From CBDBIG01 sp965205845 [NCBI: bacterium] (GTDB lineage: Bacteria; SAR324), in assembly GCA_965205845.1 (NCBI GenBank), contig CBDBIG010000004.1, forward strand, positions 62,001-126,000: 64,000 bases of DNA, given 5' to 3'. Of this stretch, positions 28,613-37,990 are shown piece by piece. The notes under the pieces were generated by a model. That model was not told where the DNA came from, ran no database searches, and saw only the letters and a list, made by a program, of their open reading frames with translations. Numbering within the stretch: position 1 is the stretch's first letter; each line of letters opens with the position of its first letter. The position numbers were made by a program, and so were the translations under genes.

Positions 28613-29551
28613 CTATCGCGGGGTTTCGGACACAAAAAACGAGGGTGTCGGCCCTTTTGAGGCAAACCCCAACATTTTGTATGCCAGCTTTGCTGCGATA
28701 AAATCTGGTGCATGAAAATGCGCAATCGGTGCCAGTTCCGTGATGTCCATCCCAATCACGGGATATTGAGAACATACCCGTTTTATCAACCCTATTACTT
28801 GACGAAAGCTTAAGCCCCCGGGTTCAGGCGTACCCGTGGCGCATATCACCGATGGGTCGAGGCCATCAACATCCACGGTAATATACAAGGGCCCCTGCAA
28901 GGCCTCGACTACCGCTTGCATCCACGTATCGTCTCTGCTTTCGGCAATGTGCCGCCCCCAAAACACCCCTTTCTCCAACCCCTTTCGACGCAAAAACACG
29001 CGCTCCTCCTGAGATAGTGAGCGAAGACCCACTTGCACAAAGGCTGCGCCCATGTCATGTAAACGTGCCATTACGCATGCGTGGCTGTAAGGGCTGCCTT
29101 GATAGCTTTGGCGGAGATCGGCATGGGCATCGATTTGGAGCACCCACGGGGCTTGGCCATGCACCTTGCGACACGCTGCCATTACCCCACAGGTAACGCT
29201 GTGCTCACCCCCTAGGGTAAGCAACAGTTTTTTGTCTTGCAAAGGCTTAAGTGCCTGCTTTTGGATGCTTTGAAAAGCCTGTAGGGGGGTAAGGCCGCTG
29301 AGCGCAACGGGTTCCAAGGTAAAAATCCCCGCTTGGTCGGGGCATGTATCCAGCTCTTCATCATACATTTCCAGCTGAGCCGACGCACGCAAAATGGCCT
29401 CAGGCCCTCGAGACGCACCACCCCCATAAGAAACCGTGGCCTCGTAAGGAGCAGGTAAAACAACAATTTTCGACTCTTGGTAAGAGGTATGTTTGGCTTC
29501 TTCGCCACCAAAGCGTAACCTGCGGGCAGCCTTGGCAAGGGGGATTGTCAT
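28613..29551 (-). CDS. speB: Ureohydrolase, probable agmatinase (SpeB family)
   Basis: A dinuclear manganese enzyme of the arginase/agmatinase family that would split agmatine to putrescine and urea. The metal-binding motifs are complete and in order: TLGGEHSVT, QIDAHADLRQSYQGSPYSHA and TVDVDGLDPSVICATGTPEP. Substrate-loop features (GTPEPGGLSF) favour agmatinase over arginase, but guanidinobutyrase or a related enzyme cannot be excluded. It is 312 residues, a normal length. Its start lies seven bases after the stop of the DUF924 gene, so the two form an operon. Confidence 0.87.
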   Translation of the reverse strand: MTIPLAKAARRLRFGGEEAKHTSYQESKIVVLPAPYEATVSYGGGASRGPEAILRASAQLEMYDEELDTCPDQAGIFTLEPVALSGLTPLQAFQSIQKQALKPLQDKKLLLTLGGEHSVTCGVMAACRKVHGQAPWVLQIDAHADLRQSYQGSPYSHACVMARLHDMGAAFVQVGLRSLSQEERVFLRRKGLEKGVFWGRHIAESRDDTWMQAVVEALQGPLYITVDVDGLDPSVICATGTPEPGGLSFRQVIGLIKRVCSQYPVIGMDITELAPIAHFHAPDFIAAKLAYKMLGFASKGPTPSFFVSETPR

Positions 29552-29558
29552 GGTTCAA

Positions 29559-30146
29559 TTATTTTGGGCTGTTGCCTGCCTGCAAAATTTTTTCACGCTT
29601 TTGATGCCATTCTTCTTTTAAAAACTGCATTTCTTCCGCGGTACTGGGAATCCCCCGCATGTCGTTACGGTGTGGGAAATGGCCAAAACGCTCGATGGTT
29701 TTTAAGTAAAGGTCTGCAATGTGTGTTACAAACGCCAACTCAGGTTGTGTTTTAGACAAATCGTGAAGCATGGGGTTCACAAGGTGCTGCAGATTGATAT
29801 CTTCCGCATGCAAATACGGCATCAAGGCATACAATTTTTCGCGCGGGTTCCCAAGGCCATCCCACTCGTTCTCATTTTGCACAAAATAGCAAGCAATATG
29901 CTGTGCTCTTCTATCTGTCGCATAGGCCCGGGCATCTTTGCGATACAAATGGCGTGGTATTTGATCGAGCAAAATAACGAGGGATAGACGACACCTAGGA
30001 TCCCACACCCAGTCATCCAACGCACCCGACGCGGCCTGTTCATACAACGCGCCAAGGTTCTCTTTGATTCGAGCATCATCTTTTTTTCCTGGATTTGCGA
30101 GCGAAAACCAGTACTCAAGGACCTCTTGAGGGGAAGAAATAGCCAT
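29559..30146 (-). CDS. DUF924 family protein
   Basis: A soluble, all-helical protein of about 195 residues from the DUF924 family, whose function is not established. Family patterns visible are SPQEVLEYWFSL near the start, DDWVWDPRCRLSLVILLDQI then PRHLYRKDARAYATD, and ERFGHFPHRNDMRGIPSTAE then EMQFLKE near the end. The start is placed at ATG 30146 to fit the family N-terminus; an in-frame ATG at 30182 would add 12 residues. It is followed seven bases later by speB. Confidence 0.82.
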   Translation of the reverse strand: MAISSPQEVLEYWFSLANPGKKDDARIKENLGALYEQAASGALDDWVWDPRCRLSLVILLDQIPRHLYRKDARAYATDRRAQHIACYFVQNENEWDGLGNPREKLYALMPYLHAEDINLQHLVNPMLHDLSKTQPELAFVTHIADLYLKTIERFGHFPHRNDMRGIPSTAEEMQFLKEEWHQKREKILQAGNSPK

Positions 30147-30182
30147 GGTTTTTTCAAATAATCTACAAAAATACTTTAACAT

Positions 30183-30916
30183 TGCTCCAAACGGGTTTAG
30201 TGTGCCCTAAATCCCCCAGCACGGGCAAGGGATTTTCCTATTGCGCATCCTTCTCCTACCCTATCCAAGCAATTACCACACCACTGGTAATAACTGGTAG
30301 CCAGGGGCATTTTGGCTGAGGCAAACTATTGTTGTCATCGCTCAAACCTTCATTTATGCTGCGATGCAAGGGGGTTCCTCAACATCAATAAAACCCCCAA
30401 AATGGGTGAGGTCTGTTTACCTTTTGCTTGGCAACGGGTTTCAAACCCAATACATCCCCCCATCACCACAGTCCACAAAAGGGCGGCAAAACGGCTTTAC
30501 AACAATGTTAACCCCTTTATCCCAAGAGCAACGTTGAAATGGGAATTTGCATCAAAAACAAGGCAAAACCCAATGGCAAAGCCAATCTCCTTTTATAACT
30601 AAAGGGGCAAGTTCATGGGAGCGTTTACATGTAAAACAAATGAATCGGGATGCTCTTATCTGCAAAGATGTAACCTTGGTGTGGTCAAGGGGGCCATGTG
30701 GGTGTCTTACGGATGCAAACTTGGCGTAGTCAAGACCCCCATAAGCGTGGTGTGAAAAACACCGTATTTGAGGGGTATCTCAAAAAAGGAGGAAGACAAC
30801 GTGCTCGAAGCACCATGCATAGGGCTTTGAAAAAACTGCAAGCACAATGGTGCCTGCCCATGGGATCTCAATGGTTTCGGAATTTGAAGCATGCAATCCA
30901 TCTTAAAAAAAAGTGA
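30183..30916. other. Long intergenic region, no gene recognised
   Basis: About 730 bases between divergent genes. Short open frames occur, but none resembles a known family. Near 30611-30634 there is GTTCATGGGAGCG followed by TTTACATGTAAAAC, a weak member of the dispersed motif family. Around 30676-30750 two similar segments (GTGGTCAAGGGGGCCATG and GTAGTCAAGACCCCCATA) suggest old duplication. Confidence 0.35.
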
Positions 30917-31846
30917 GTGATGCAAACGATGTCAGCATTTGAAACGGTTTTACAAAACTTGCATCGCCGCATGGCACAAGAACAAGCCACCCAAGAGCGC
31001 ATTGGTCAGGAGGCATTCGCGGCACGTCTTGATGAATGGATGTTGCCTGTAGGAGAAGACACGGGGCGCTTTTTGCATTTGCTCGCTTGCACTCAAAAGG
31101 CGACACGCATTCTTGAATTGGGGGGTAGTGTGGGTTATTCGACCTGATGGCTAGCCAAAGCCGCCCAAGAAACAGGGGGAAGGGTTTTTTCTGTGGAATC
31201 AAACCCAAACAAGGTCAAGCAAGCGCGCCAATTTATGGAGCAAGCCCAGCTTAGCACGCATGTGCGTTGGATTGAGGGCGTTGCCCCCGCTGCTTTAAGC
31301 CAACTTTGCGGGTTTTTTGAACTGGTTTTGTTGGACGTTTGGAAGGATGCCTACCTCCCTTGCTTCGAGGCTGTTGAACCATACCTAAAAGTGGGCAGTG
31401 TGGTGGTGGCCGACAATATGCACCACCCCGTGAGTGAGGGCGCAAAACGCTACCAAACCTTGATGAAACAACACCCAGGCTACAACAGTTTTACCTTGCC
31501 TTTAAACAATGGCTTAGCAAGTGAGTCGCAAAATGTGCTAGACCGTAAAAAATGGAAAGGCCCGCCAGGTCGGCTGTTGGTTTGCTATGAACCTCGCCCT
31601 AGGCGATCTTTTTTTCTAACTTCTAATTTTCTGGCTTCCACGCCTCACCTTGCTGTGTTTGTTGATTTTTTTGCCTCATGTCCACACCCATCCCCCGCCA
31701 GGGCATGCCCCCTGCTGCCTTTGCAAGTGCAACAAAGCCTGCGCTTGAACAAAGTTTTGCAAGTACCCACGGTCTTGCGCAAATGCCCACTTTGTACTAC
31801 CAACTCACCAGCCCTGCAGAACGTTTGCAGCATCAACAATGGCTAA
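30917..31846 (+). pseudogene. Class I SAM-dependent O-methyltransferase interrupted by an in-frame TGA
   Basis: A single frame encodes a caffeoyl-CoA/catechol-type O-methyltransferase: an N-terminal helix region, RILELGGSVGYST (SAM motif I), WLAKAAQETGGRVFSVESNP, FFELVLLDVWKDAYLPCFEA then VEPYLKVGSVVVADNM, and a C-terminal 'NNGLASESQ'. Between GYST and WLAK stands a TGA at 31145-31147, where relatives have Leu, Ile or Ala, so a single TTA-to-TGA change would explain it. TGA is an ordinary stop elsewhere in the window. The frame runs about 80 codons past the expected family end and overlaps the next gene, another sign of decay. The core is about 30917-31605. The start is GTG 30917 or ATG 30920. 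Confidence 0.75.
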
Positions 31847-34083
31847 GCCAATTGGGCAACCAGCCCGCTGCGACCACGGGCCACAAAACCCAACACCTTT
31901 TTGCCCATGCAGAGCCTTTGCATCATGGCGGGTGGTTGTTTTCTCTGATTACCCACGATTGGTCTGAACCTGGGTTGTTAGACAAGATACTTGAAGTCAT
32001 TTTGCGTTGCAATCAAGTAACAGGTGAGGCGCGCATTCAGCATGCACGCATTTTTACAGGCAAGAATGCCAACGTCATTAACCTATTCGAAATTCACGGG
32101 CATCATGGGAAAGCCCTTCAAGAGAAAACCGTGGCAACCATTTTGGCGGCCTTGCGCGAATTGCGTTATGAAGAGCGCAAATTGTTGCAAACGTTGCGCT
32201 ATTTCCCCACCCGAAATTTTATTCCCCTGTTGAAAATACCCCCTGTGCTTGACAACGAGGTCCATGCAGAATACACCTGCCTCACCGTTGAGGCCACCCG
32301 CATGTCGCACCGCTTCATAAGTATTTTTTTGCACCACATTGCCCGCTCAACGTTATGGTGGAACGTGCAAATAGCCGAGTTTAAACAGCAGAAAAGCTGC
32401 GCCAGGCTCCGCTTGTATGTGGTGGATCAATACCAGCAAAAAATTGAAGATAGCCCCCAAGTACGAAAAGCACTGCTATCTGCTTGTGAAAGCATGAACA
32501 GCATGTTGCTGGGTTTTAACTTATACTATCAACGGCGGGCATGGCGCGAGCGTGATGCCCAGTGCGGGCATACAACCTTGCAGAGCCGCCCTAATTTCAA
32601 AGATTTTTTGGCTGAAATAAAAGATTTAAGCAATTTGGTCGAACTGCATCAAATTGAAAACGGTCTGCGTGGGTTGGTAAGTCAGGGCTATTTAACCCAA
32701 AAAGACCTTGCGTGCATTAAACAAGCCCAGCGCTTTGCCACCACCCATCAAAACACCCTTGCCACCTTGCAAAATACCTTGCCCACCCAGGAGCATACCA
32801 CTTTGTGCAAGCGCTATTTTGCCTTGCGCAATCGCGCGCGGCGCATTATGGAACCCCTGTTTAAAAACCTTAGCCATCCCCAGCAAGCCCATTGGCGTTT
32901 CAACAGCAAACTTACGCTAGCAATCCTTAATCCAAACCAAGAAAGGAGCCGCTTTTGCTGCAACCCACAAAGGCAGCTGTGCTTGCAAGAAAATCTGTGG
33001 CTCGACAACCCTTTGCAAACTATGGAACTTTTTTTGCTACAAGCACGCACCCATCAGCCTGTTAACCCCTTGTTGTTGGAACAAGTCGACATGATTTGGC
33101 AGGGCTGGGGGGAAGCCACCAGCCAACCCGAACGCAACAAAGTAGGCTTAGCGTTTATGCAGGTGCTCGACACCAGCGTTGCCTGTACTAGCGGTGCTTT
33201 TGTCATGCGCACCATGCGTGATAGCGGGGTGTTTCGCTATTGGATCCCTCAATTTAAACACATCGAAGGCCTTATTCACCGCAGTGCCGAGCACTACTAT
33301 ACCGTCGACGAGCATTCCTTGGTACTCATTGAAGCCTTACAAAGTTTAACCCTGCTAAGGCGCGCCTTGCCTCACGGAGCCAAAGCCCTGTTGGCAGATT
33401 ACCACACGGTAAGCCACGAAGCCCAATTGTTGCGCTTTTGGCAAAAGCACGCCATTACCCTTGGTATGCTGCGCCAAGACCCCGCTTTGCGCTTAAACCC
33501 AATTACCAGCAGCGTGTTTCGCTTGTTCGACGAAGTTGCCGAAACCCCGCTAGAAAGCCTCATGGAAGTGGGTTTTTACGAGCGTACCCAAGAAACCTGT
33601 ATTACAGCCTTTGGACACCTTTGCAAACTCAATCAATCCCTTGGTACGTTGTTTGCCTTTGAGCAAAGTTTAACCCCCTCCGAGCGGCGCGTACTGGCGT
33701 TGGCGGGCTTGTTGCACGACCTTCAAAAACCCGCCCAAAATCACCCCGAATTGGGGGCACGTGCTTTAGACGAGGTGTTGGAGGCCACGGCACTTCCCTT
33801 GAGCACTACAGAAATAAACCTGCTGCGCTGGCTGATTAAAAACCATCTCGAAGTACGCCCGTTAATGCGCCATGTGGCACAAAGCGGGTTCAAAGCCCAA
33901 GCCAAACATTTCTCCCAAAACCAACCTTCAGCCCGTTGGGCACAGTTGCTGGTGCTGTTTACCTATGCCGATCGTGTGGCCGTCAGTTTTGAGCCCAACC
34001 GCTATCAAAACGACATGGCAAGTTTATCCTCTTTGCTGCGCGGGATGGCAAGCAACCCAATCCTTTTAAAAGCACCTCACTAA
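31678..34083 (+). CDS. GlnD-related ACT-ACT-HD protein without nucleotidyltransferase domain (permuted architecture)
   Basis: An 801-residue protein related to the PII uridylyltransferase/uridylyl-removing enzyme GlnD, with its parts in a different order. Residues 37-60 (MPTLYYQLTSPAERLQHQ) look like the linker before the GlnD ACT domains. ACT 1 is about 86-145 (PGLLDKILEVILRC, ARIFTGKNANVINLFEIHG). ACT 2 is about 188-272 (IPPVLDNEVHAEYTCLTVEA, LRLYVVDQYQQKIED). Residues 305-400 match the GlnD helical region after its nucleotidyltransferase. Residues 436-545 match GlnD's pre-HD/HD start (WIPQFKHIEGLIHRS, EHYYTVDEHSL). Residues 671-760 hold the HD motif (LAGLLHDLQKP, NHPELGARAL, LLRWLIKNHLE). 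No GSxxR...DxD nucleotidyltransferase motif is found. It may remove UMP from PII or act as another HD phosphohydrolase. Confidence 0.72.
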   Translation: MSTPIPRQGMPPAAFASATKPALEQSFASTHGLAQMPTLYYQLTSPAERLQHQQWLSQLGNQPAATTGHKTQHLFAHAEPLHHGGWLFSLITHDWSEPGLLDKILEVILRCNQVTGEARIQHARIFTGKNANVINLFEIHGHHGKALQEKTVATILAALRELRYEERKLLQTLRYFPTRNFIPLLKIPPVLDNEVHAEYTCLTVEATRMSHRFISIFLHHIARSTLWWNVQIAEFKQQKSCARLRLYVVDQYQQKIEDSPQVRKALLSACESMNSMLLGFNLYYQRRAWRERDAQCGHTTLQSRPNFKDFLAEIKDLSNLVELHQIENGLRGLVSQGYLTQKDLACIKQAQRFATTHQNTLATLQNTLPTQEHTTLCKRYFALRNRARRIMEPLFKNLSHPQQAHWRFNSKLTLAILNPNQERSRFCCNPQRQLCLQENLWLDNPLQTMELFLLQARTHQPVNPLLLEQVDMIWQGWGEATSQPERNKVGLAFMQVLDTSVACTSGAFVMRTMRDSGVFRYWIPQFKHIEGLIHRSAEHYYTVDEHSLVLIEALQSLTLLRRALPHGAKALLADYHTVSHEAQLLRFWQKHAITLGMLRQDPALRLNPITSSVFRLFDEVAETPLESLMEVGFYERTQETCITAFGHLCKLNQSLGTLFAFEQSLTPSERRVLALAGLLHDLQKPAQNHPELGARALDEVLEATALPLSTTEINLLRWLIKNHLEVRPLMRHVAQSGFKAQAKHFSQNQPSARWAQLLVLFTYADRVAVSFEPNRYQNDMASLSSLLRGMASNPILLKAPH

Positions 34084-34381
34084 CTTGTTCCAAACTCCAG
34101 ATGACGCCAAAATCGCCGTGGCTGGTGCCATCCATATACTCACATGGCAAGGGCTTCGGTTGTCCCGGGGCGTTTTGGATGCCTTTTAGATAATTTCCCC
34201 TTGATAGTTTGCCAAAAAAACCCGCTTTAACGGTTTTTTCTTAAGGTTTCGTTGCGAAGGGGTGTTTTTGAGAGCGCTTTCGAGATATGCGCTTTTTGTT
34301 CAATGACCCGTGGCACGCTGTGTGTCCCAAAGTGTAAACTCATGTGGACGTTTACAGGAACCGTGCCCCCCTCTTTGCCTC

Positions 34382-35332
34382 CTAACCCCTTTTTTCCATG
34401 ACCTGTGTACTGCACCTCGAGGCAAGGAGTTTGGGCATAAAAAACGCTTTGATCCGCTTGGCCACTTCATGGGGTGCTTCTTCGGGCATAAAATGCCCGC
34501 AGTCTGCTATGGCACCACCCTCAACGTGTTGCGTTCGGGTCCGCCAAATAGACAGCAAATCTTTTTGACCACGGCGCCCCATTCCTCCCCACAATACCAG
34601 TTGGGGGATTTGTACTTTTGTACCTAGATCGGCTTTGTCGTGGTCTAAATCGGTATGGGCACCGCACCAATAATCTTCACAAACGGCACGCGTGGTTCCC
34701 GGAAGGGTAAAGCAGCGCAGGTATTCTTGGATGGCTTCTTCTTCAATGGCACCGGGATTGCCTGCCCATTGGTAGATAAAATAGCGCAATAACAGCTCGG
34801 GCTGGGCTGCCAGAATTTTTTGGGCAAGGTCGCCCGTTTGCAAAAACTGCCAGTGCCATGCGCTCAATGCCGTTTCTCGTGTGATATCGGTAAAATAGTG
34901 CAAGGTAGGCTCAATATCCAAGGTACACCACGCTTGTAAACTTCCCTCGTCATCCAAGGCATAGCGGTGTGCCACGCGTCCACCGCGATCATGGCCGACA
35001 AGCCCTATTGTTTCATGGCCTAAATGCTTACGCAAAGCACGAATGTCTGCTGCCATGCTGCGTTTGTCGTAACCGTTGCGTGGTTTGTCTGTATCGCCGT
35101 AGCCGCGTAAATCAGGCATTATCAGTTCAAAAGAATGCATGAGCAAAGGAATAACCTTGCGCCACATCCACCAGTTTTGTGGATTGCCGTGCAACAGGTA
35201 AAGAGGCCTGCCGGTGCCAACTTTCACATAGTGCACGCGGATGCCATTCACGCTCACCATGCGTTTTTCAAAATCGGGGCGTGCGGCAAAAGCGGTATTT
35301 TCTAAAAGCTGTGCTCGCATAGAACGATACAA
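34382..35332 (-). CDS. Alpha/beta hydrolase of the haloacetate (fluoroacetate) dehalogenase type
   Basis: A 316-residue alpha/beta hydrolase. The oxyanion segment is LLHGNPQNWWMW, the nucleophile motif is GHDRGGRVAHRYALD with Asp115, and the acid-side histidine is in DCGHFMPEEAP. In fluoroacetate dehalogenases (for example RPA1163) the nucleophile is Asp and the two arginines of DRxxR bind the substrate carboxylate; both are present here (Arg116, Arg119). 'SAWHWQFL' corresponds to the halide-binding His-Trp region. This supports a dehalogenase or closely related 2-haloacid hydrolase, though epoxide hydrolases share the Asp nucleophile. It is a single gene on the minus strand, not in an evident operon. 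Confidence 0.82.
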   Translation of the reverse strand: MYRSMRAQLLENTAFAARPDFEKRMVSVNGIRVHYVKVGTGRPLYLLHGNPQNWWMWRKVIPLLMHSFELIMPDLRGYGDTDKPRNGYDKRSMAADIRALRKHLGHETIGLVGHDRGGRVAHRYALDDEGSLQAWCTLDIEPTLHYFTDITRETALSAWHWQFLQTGDLAQKILAAQPELLLRYFIYQWAGNPGAIEEEAIQEYLRCFTLPGTTRAVCEDYWCGAHTDLDHDKADLGTKVQIPQLVLWGGMGRRGQKDLLSIWRTRTQHVEGGAIADCGHFMPEEAPHEVAKRIKAFFMPKLLASRCSTQVMEKRG

Positions 35333-35492
35333 ACTCCTTTTGATTGGGGTGGGTTTTTATGGGGTGCTGAGTCGATTTTCAGTTCTATTTTGGATTGCTT
35401 GTACTCCAAATTTCCAGCACATACCCTTAAGAACCATCGGTACACATCGATCGCTCCTGCTTTAATCTGTCAAGGATATCAATCAAAAAGGG

Positions 35493-36296
35493 CTAGCAGT
35501 TTTTAAAAACCGGGTTGCGCTTTTCATTAAAAGCGTTGACCCCTTCTTGGCGGTCTTGGGTGGGAATGGTTTGGTTGTAGGCTTGCAGTTCAAACTCCAA
35601 GGCATCTGCCAACGCCAGACCCATGCCGCGTTCAACGCTTTTTTTGGCTTGGCGTACGGCAATCGGGCCGTTGGCGGCGATTTGGCGGGCAATCTCCATA
35701 CAGGTGGTAAGCAAGTTTTCAGGGCTGGTAACGCAATTCGCCAAGCCCCAACGTTCGGCTTGGTTTGCATCAATGGCACGGCCCGTCATGAGAAGTTCTT
35801 TCGCCCTTGCGGGGCCAATCCGCCGCGGCAGGCGCTGTGTACCGCCAACCCCTGGAATAATGCCTAGTTTAACTTCGGGTTGAGCAAAGCGGGCATTTTG
35901 CGCCGCAATCATAAAGTCGCAAGCAAGTGCCATTTCGAGCCCACCGCCCATGGCCACTCCGTTGACAGCGGCGATAATAGGGCTTGGAAAGCGCCAAATG
36001 GCTTCGCACATGTCTTCAAAAATGGCGTGTTGATAACGCCATTCCGTATCGGTCATTCCGCGCCGTTCTTTGAGATCGCCTCCTGCGCAAAAAGCCTTAG
36101 GCCCACTGCCCGTTAAAATAAGGCAGCGAATGTCAGGGCTTTGAAAGTGATCAAAATGGCGAAAAAAATCGCGCACTTCCTCACCCATCCGCGTGTTGAG
36201 TGCATTCATGGCCTTCGGGCGCTGCAGGCGCAGTTGCATAATGTGGGTTTCGGGGGTTTCGACTGCAATGGTTTCGTAAGTATTGCTCCCAGACAT
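35493..36296 (-). CDS. Enoyl-CoA hydratase/isomerase family protein
   Basis: A 267-residue crotonase-fold enzyme. It has the CoA-binding and oxyanion-hole pieces KAFCAGGDLKERRGM and NGVAMGGGLEMALACDFMIA, the active-site region FAQPEVKLGIIPGVGGTQRL (with the second catalytic glutamate position) and RIGPARAKELLMTGRAIDA. Both acidic catalytic positions appear present, so true enoyl-CoA hydratase activity is plausible; methylglutaconyl-CoA hydratase (AUH type) is another candidate. With the ETF block and the CoA-transferase it points to acyl-CoA catabolism in this organism, but those genes are far away. Confidence 0.88.
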   Translation of the reverse strand: MSGSNTYETIAVETPETHIMQLRLQRPKAMNALNTRMGEEVRDFFRHFDHFQSPDIRCLILTGSGPKAFCAGGDLKERRGMTDTEWRYQHAIFEDMCEAIWRFPSPIIAAVNGVAMGGGLEMALACDFMIAAQNARFAQPEVKLGIIPGVGGTQRLPRRIGPARAKELLMTGRAIDANQAERWGLANCVTSPENLLTTCMEIARQIAANGPIAVRQAKKSVERGMGLALADALEFELQAYNQTIPTQDRQEGVNAFNEKRNPVFKNC

Positions 36297-36521
36297 GGCT
36301 GACTGCGGGTCCTTTGCGTGTTGTTGAGGTTAAAATTTGTGTGTGCTAGAGTGAAGCCCGGTTTTTGAGAAACCCGCACCACACCAAAAGCATCATCAAG
36401 CGCTGCCTCGGGGCGGGTGTTGTGGGGCATCGAGGCGTGTTCGGCGTAATGCGTGATCGTGCACATCGTTTCGCCAACAGCGCGATTTTAAGCACTCACT
36501 GCAGATTTAAAAAATACCAAA

Positions 36522-37166
36522 ATGACAGAAGAAAGACTAGAACCCCCAAAACATGTCAAGATGCCCGTTGGCGAGGCCATGTTTACCTTGCGTGCCATTA
36601 GGCGTTATGACGGGAGCCTTATTGACGATGCTACCTTAAAAACCATCTTGCAAGCTGCCTCTAAAGCACCCAGTGGGGGCAATCGCCAGCCCGGGCGGTT
36701 TGTGGTCATCCGTGATCGTGCGCGCATGCAGGATTTTGGTGCCATTTACCGTGATGCGTGGTGGGCTAAACGCCGTGATGAGAAGCAGCCATGGACGCGT
36801 CGCGAAGATATTCCCGCAGATGATAAAAACCACGCCTCGGCTGCACGCCTTGCAGATGAGATACAAAATGCTCCGCTGGTGATTTTGGCATTCACCCAAG
36901 GGACTCATTTTGGACATTCTATTTTTCCAGCAGTGCAAAACATCCTTCTGTGTGCTCGTGCCTTAGGCATTGGAGGGTCGATTACCACGTTGCACTCCAG
37001 CGTGATGGATCGTGTGCAGACCATGTTTGCCGTTCCTCAAGATGCACGCTTTCATTGCTGTATCCCCTTGGGTCGCCCTAAAGGCAATTTTGGTGTCACG
37101 CGCCGTAAATCCGTTCAGGAAACGACCTTCTTTGAAACCTGGGGGCAACAGGGTCCTTGGTCTTAA
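36522..37166 (+). CDS. Nitroreductase family FMN oxidoreductase
   Basis: A 214-residue protein with the nitroreductase fold. FMN-binding features are AIRRYDGSLIDDATLKTIL then QAASKAPSGGNRQPGRFVVI near the N-terminus, and ALGIGGSITTLHS in the C-terminal half. GRPKGNFGVTRRKSVQETTF ends it. It would reduce nitro compounds, quinones or enones using NAD(P)H. The family is functionally broad and no substrate can be named. The following FAH-family gene begins 92 bases later. Confidence 0.87.
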   Translation: MTEERLEPPKHVKMPVGEAMFTLRAIRRYDGSLIDDATLKTILQAASKAPSGGNRQPGRFVVIRDRARMQDFGAIYRDAWWAKRRDEKQPWTRREDIPADDKNHASAARLADEIQNAPLVILAFTQGTHFGHSIFPAVQNILLCARALGIGGSITTLHSSVMDRVQTMFAVPQDARFHCCIPLGRPKGNFGVTRRKSVQETTFFETWGQQGPWS

Positions 37167-37258
37167 AAACGCGGCATCATACGCTAATGACGATGTTGCG
37201 CTCATGGGCAGGGCATTTTTCCACATTTTTTGATAACCCCAGAGTACACCAAAGCCTC

Positions 37259-37924
37259 ATGATCCCCCATACCATTCGCGTTCGAGGTCGGGCTGAAGCC
37301 ATTGCTGTTGGCAAAATTGTTTGCATGGGGCGTAATTACGTTGACCACATCTCCGAACTTAACAACAAGCGCCCCGCGGAACCGATGTTTTTTATTAAAC
37401 CTGCCACCGCCCTTTGCTCTTTAACGAGACCCATTGTGCTTCCTCACTACTCCCAAAAGGTGCGCCATGAATTGGAATTGGCCTTGCTGATCGGCACAAC
37501 GTTTAAAAATGCTACCCCTGCCGCCAACCTGCTCGAGGTGATTGATGCCTATGGGGTTGCGATTGATGTGACCTTGCAAGATTTACAAGACCGCTGTAAA
37601 AAAAATGGCCACCCCTGGGAAATTGCCAAAGGCTTTGATGGTTCTTGCCCCGTGAGTGAGTTTGTGCCCAAAGCGCACATTGCCAATCCTCAAGAATTAC
37701 GCATGCGCATGACGGTGAATGGTGAGGTACGTCACGATGACACTACCCAATTGATGATTTGGCCGATTGTAGAAATTTTGGCGGCGGCATCCAAGTACTT
37801 TACCATTGAGGAGGGCGACCTTGTGCTTACGGGTACGCCAGCAGGGGTAGGTCCTTTAAACAAGGGGGATGCATTGGAAATGGAAATTTCAGGGCTGGGA
37901 GTACACCGCACCAAGGTGGAATAA
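37259..37924 (+). CDS. Fumarylacetoacetate-hydrolase family protein, FAHD1-like acylpyruvase
   Basis: A 221-residue metal-dependent hydrolase. It matches FAHD1 (acylpyruvase/oxaloacetate decarboxylase) closely along its length: KIVCMGRNYVDHISELNN, EPMFFIKPATALC, HELELALLIGTTFKNA (metal-binding glutamates), DVTLQDLQDRCKKNGHPWEI, AKGFDGSCPVSEFVPKAHI and EEGDLVLTGTPAGVGPLNKG. Fumarylpyruvate hydrolases are related. The start is ATG 37259, matching family length; in-frame upstream codons could extend it but the added residues do not resemble the family. The role may be clearing acylpyruvates or oxaloacetate. Confidence 0.88.
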   Translation: MIPHTIRVRGRAEAIAVGKIVCMGRNYVDHISELNNKRPAEPMFFIKPATALCSLTRPIVLPHYSQKVRHELELALLIGTTFKNATPAANLLEVIDAYGVAIDVTLQDLQDRCKKNGHPWEIAKGFDGSCPVSEFVPKAHIANPQELRMRMTVNGEVRHDDTTQLMIWPIVEILAAASKYFTIEEGDLVLTGTPAGVGPLNKGDALEMEISGLGVHRTKVE

Positions 37925-37990
37925 AAGGGCGTGAAGGGCACACAGGGCTTTGGGCACGGTTTTTGTGTGATGCCGGTGTGCTGAAACACC

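Noticed and set aside
31145-31147. Selenocysteine codon
   Set aside because: Relatives carry a hydrophobic residue here, no SECIS-like hairpin was evident directly after it, and the rest of the gene shows decay.
31145-31147. UGA as a sense codon in this organism
   Set aside because: Several intact genes in the window end with TGA at the expected family length, for example the CoA-transferase and atpA.
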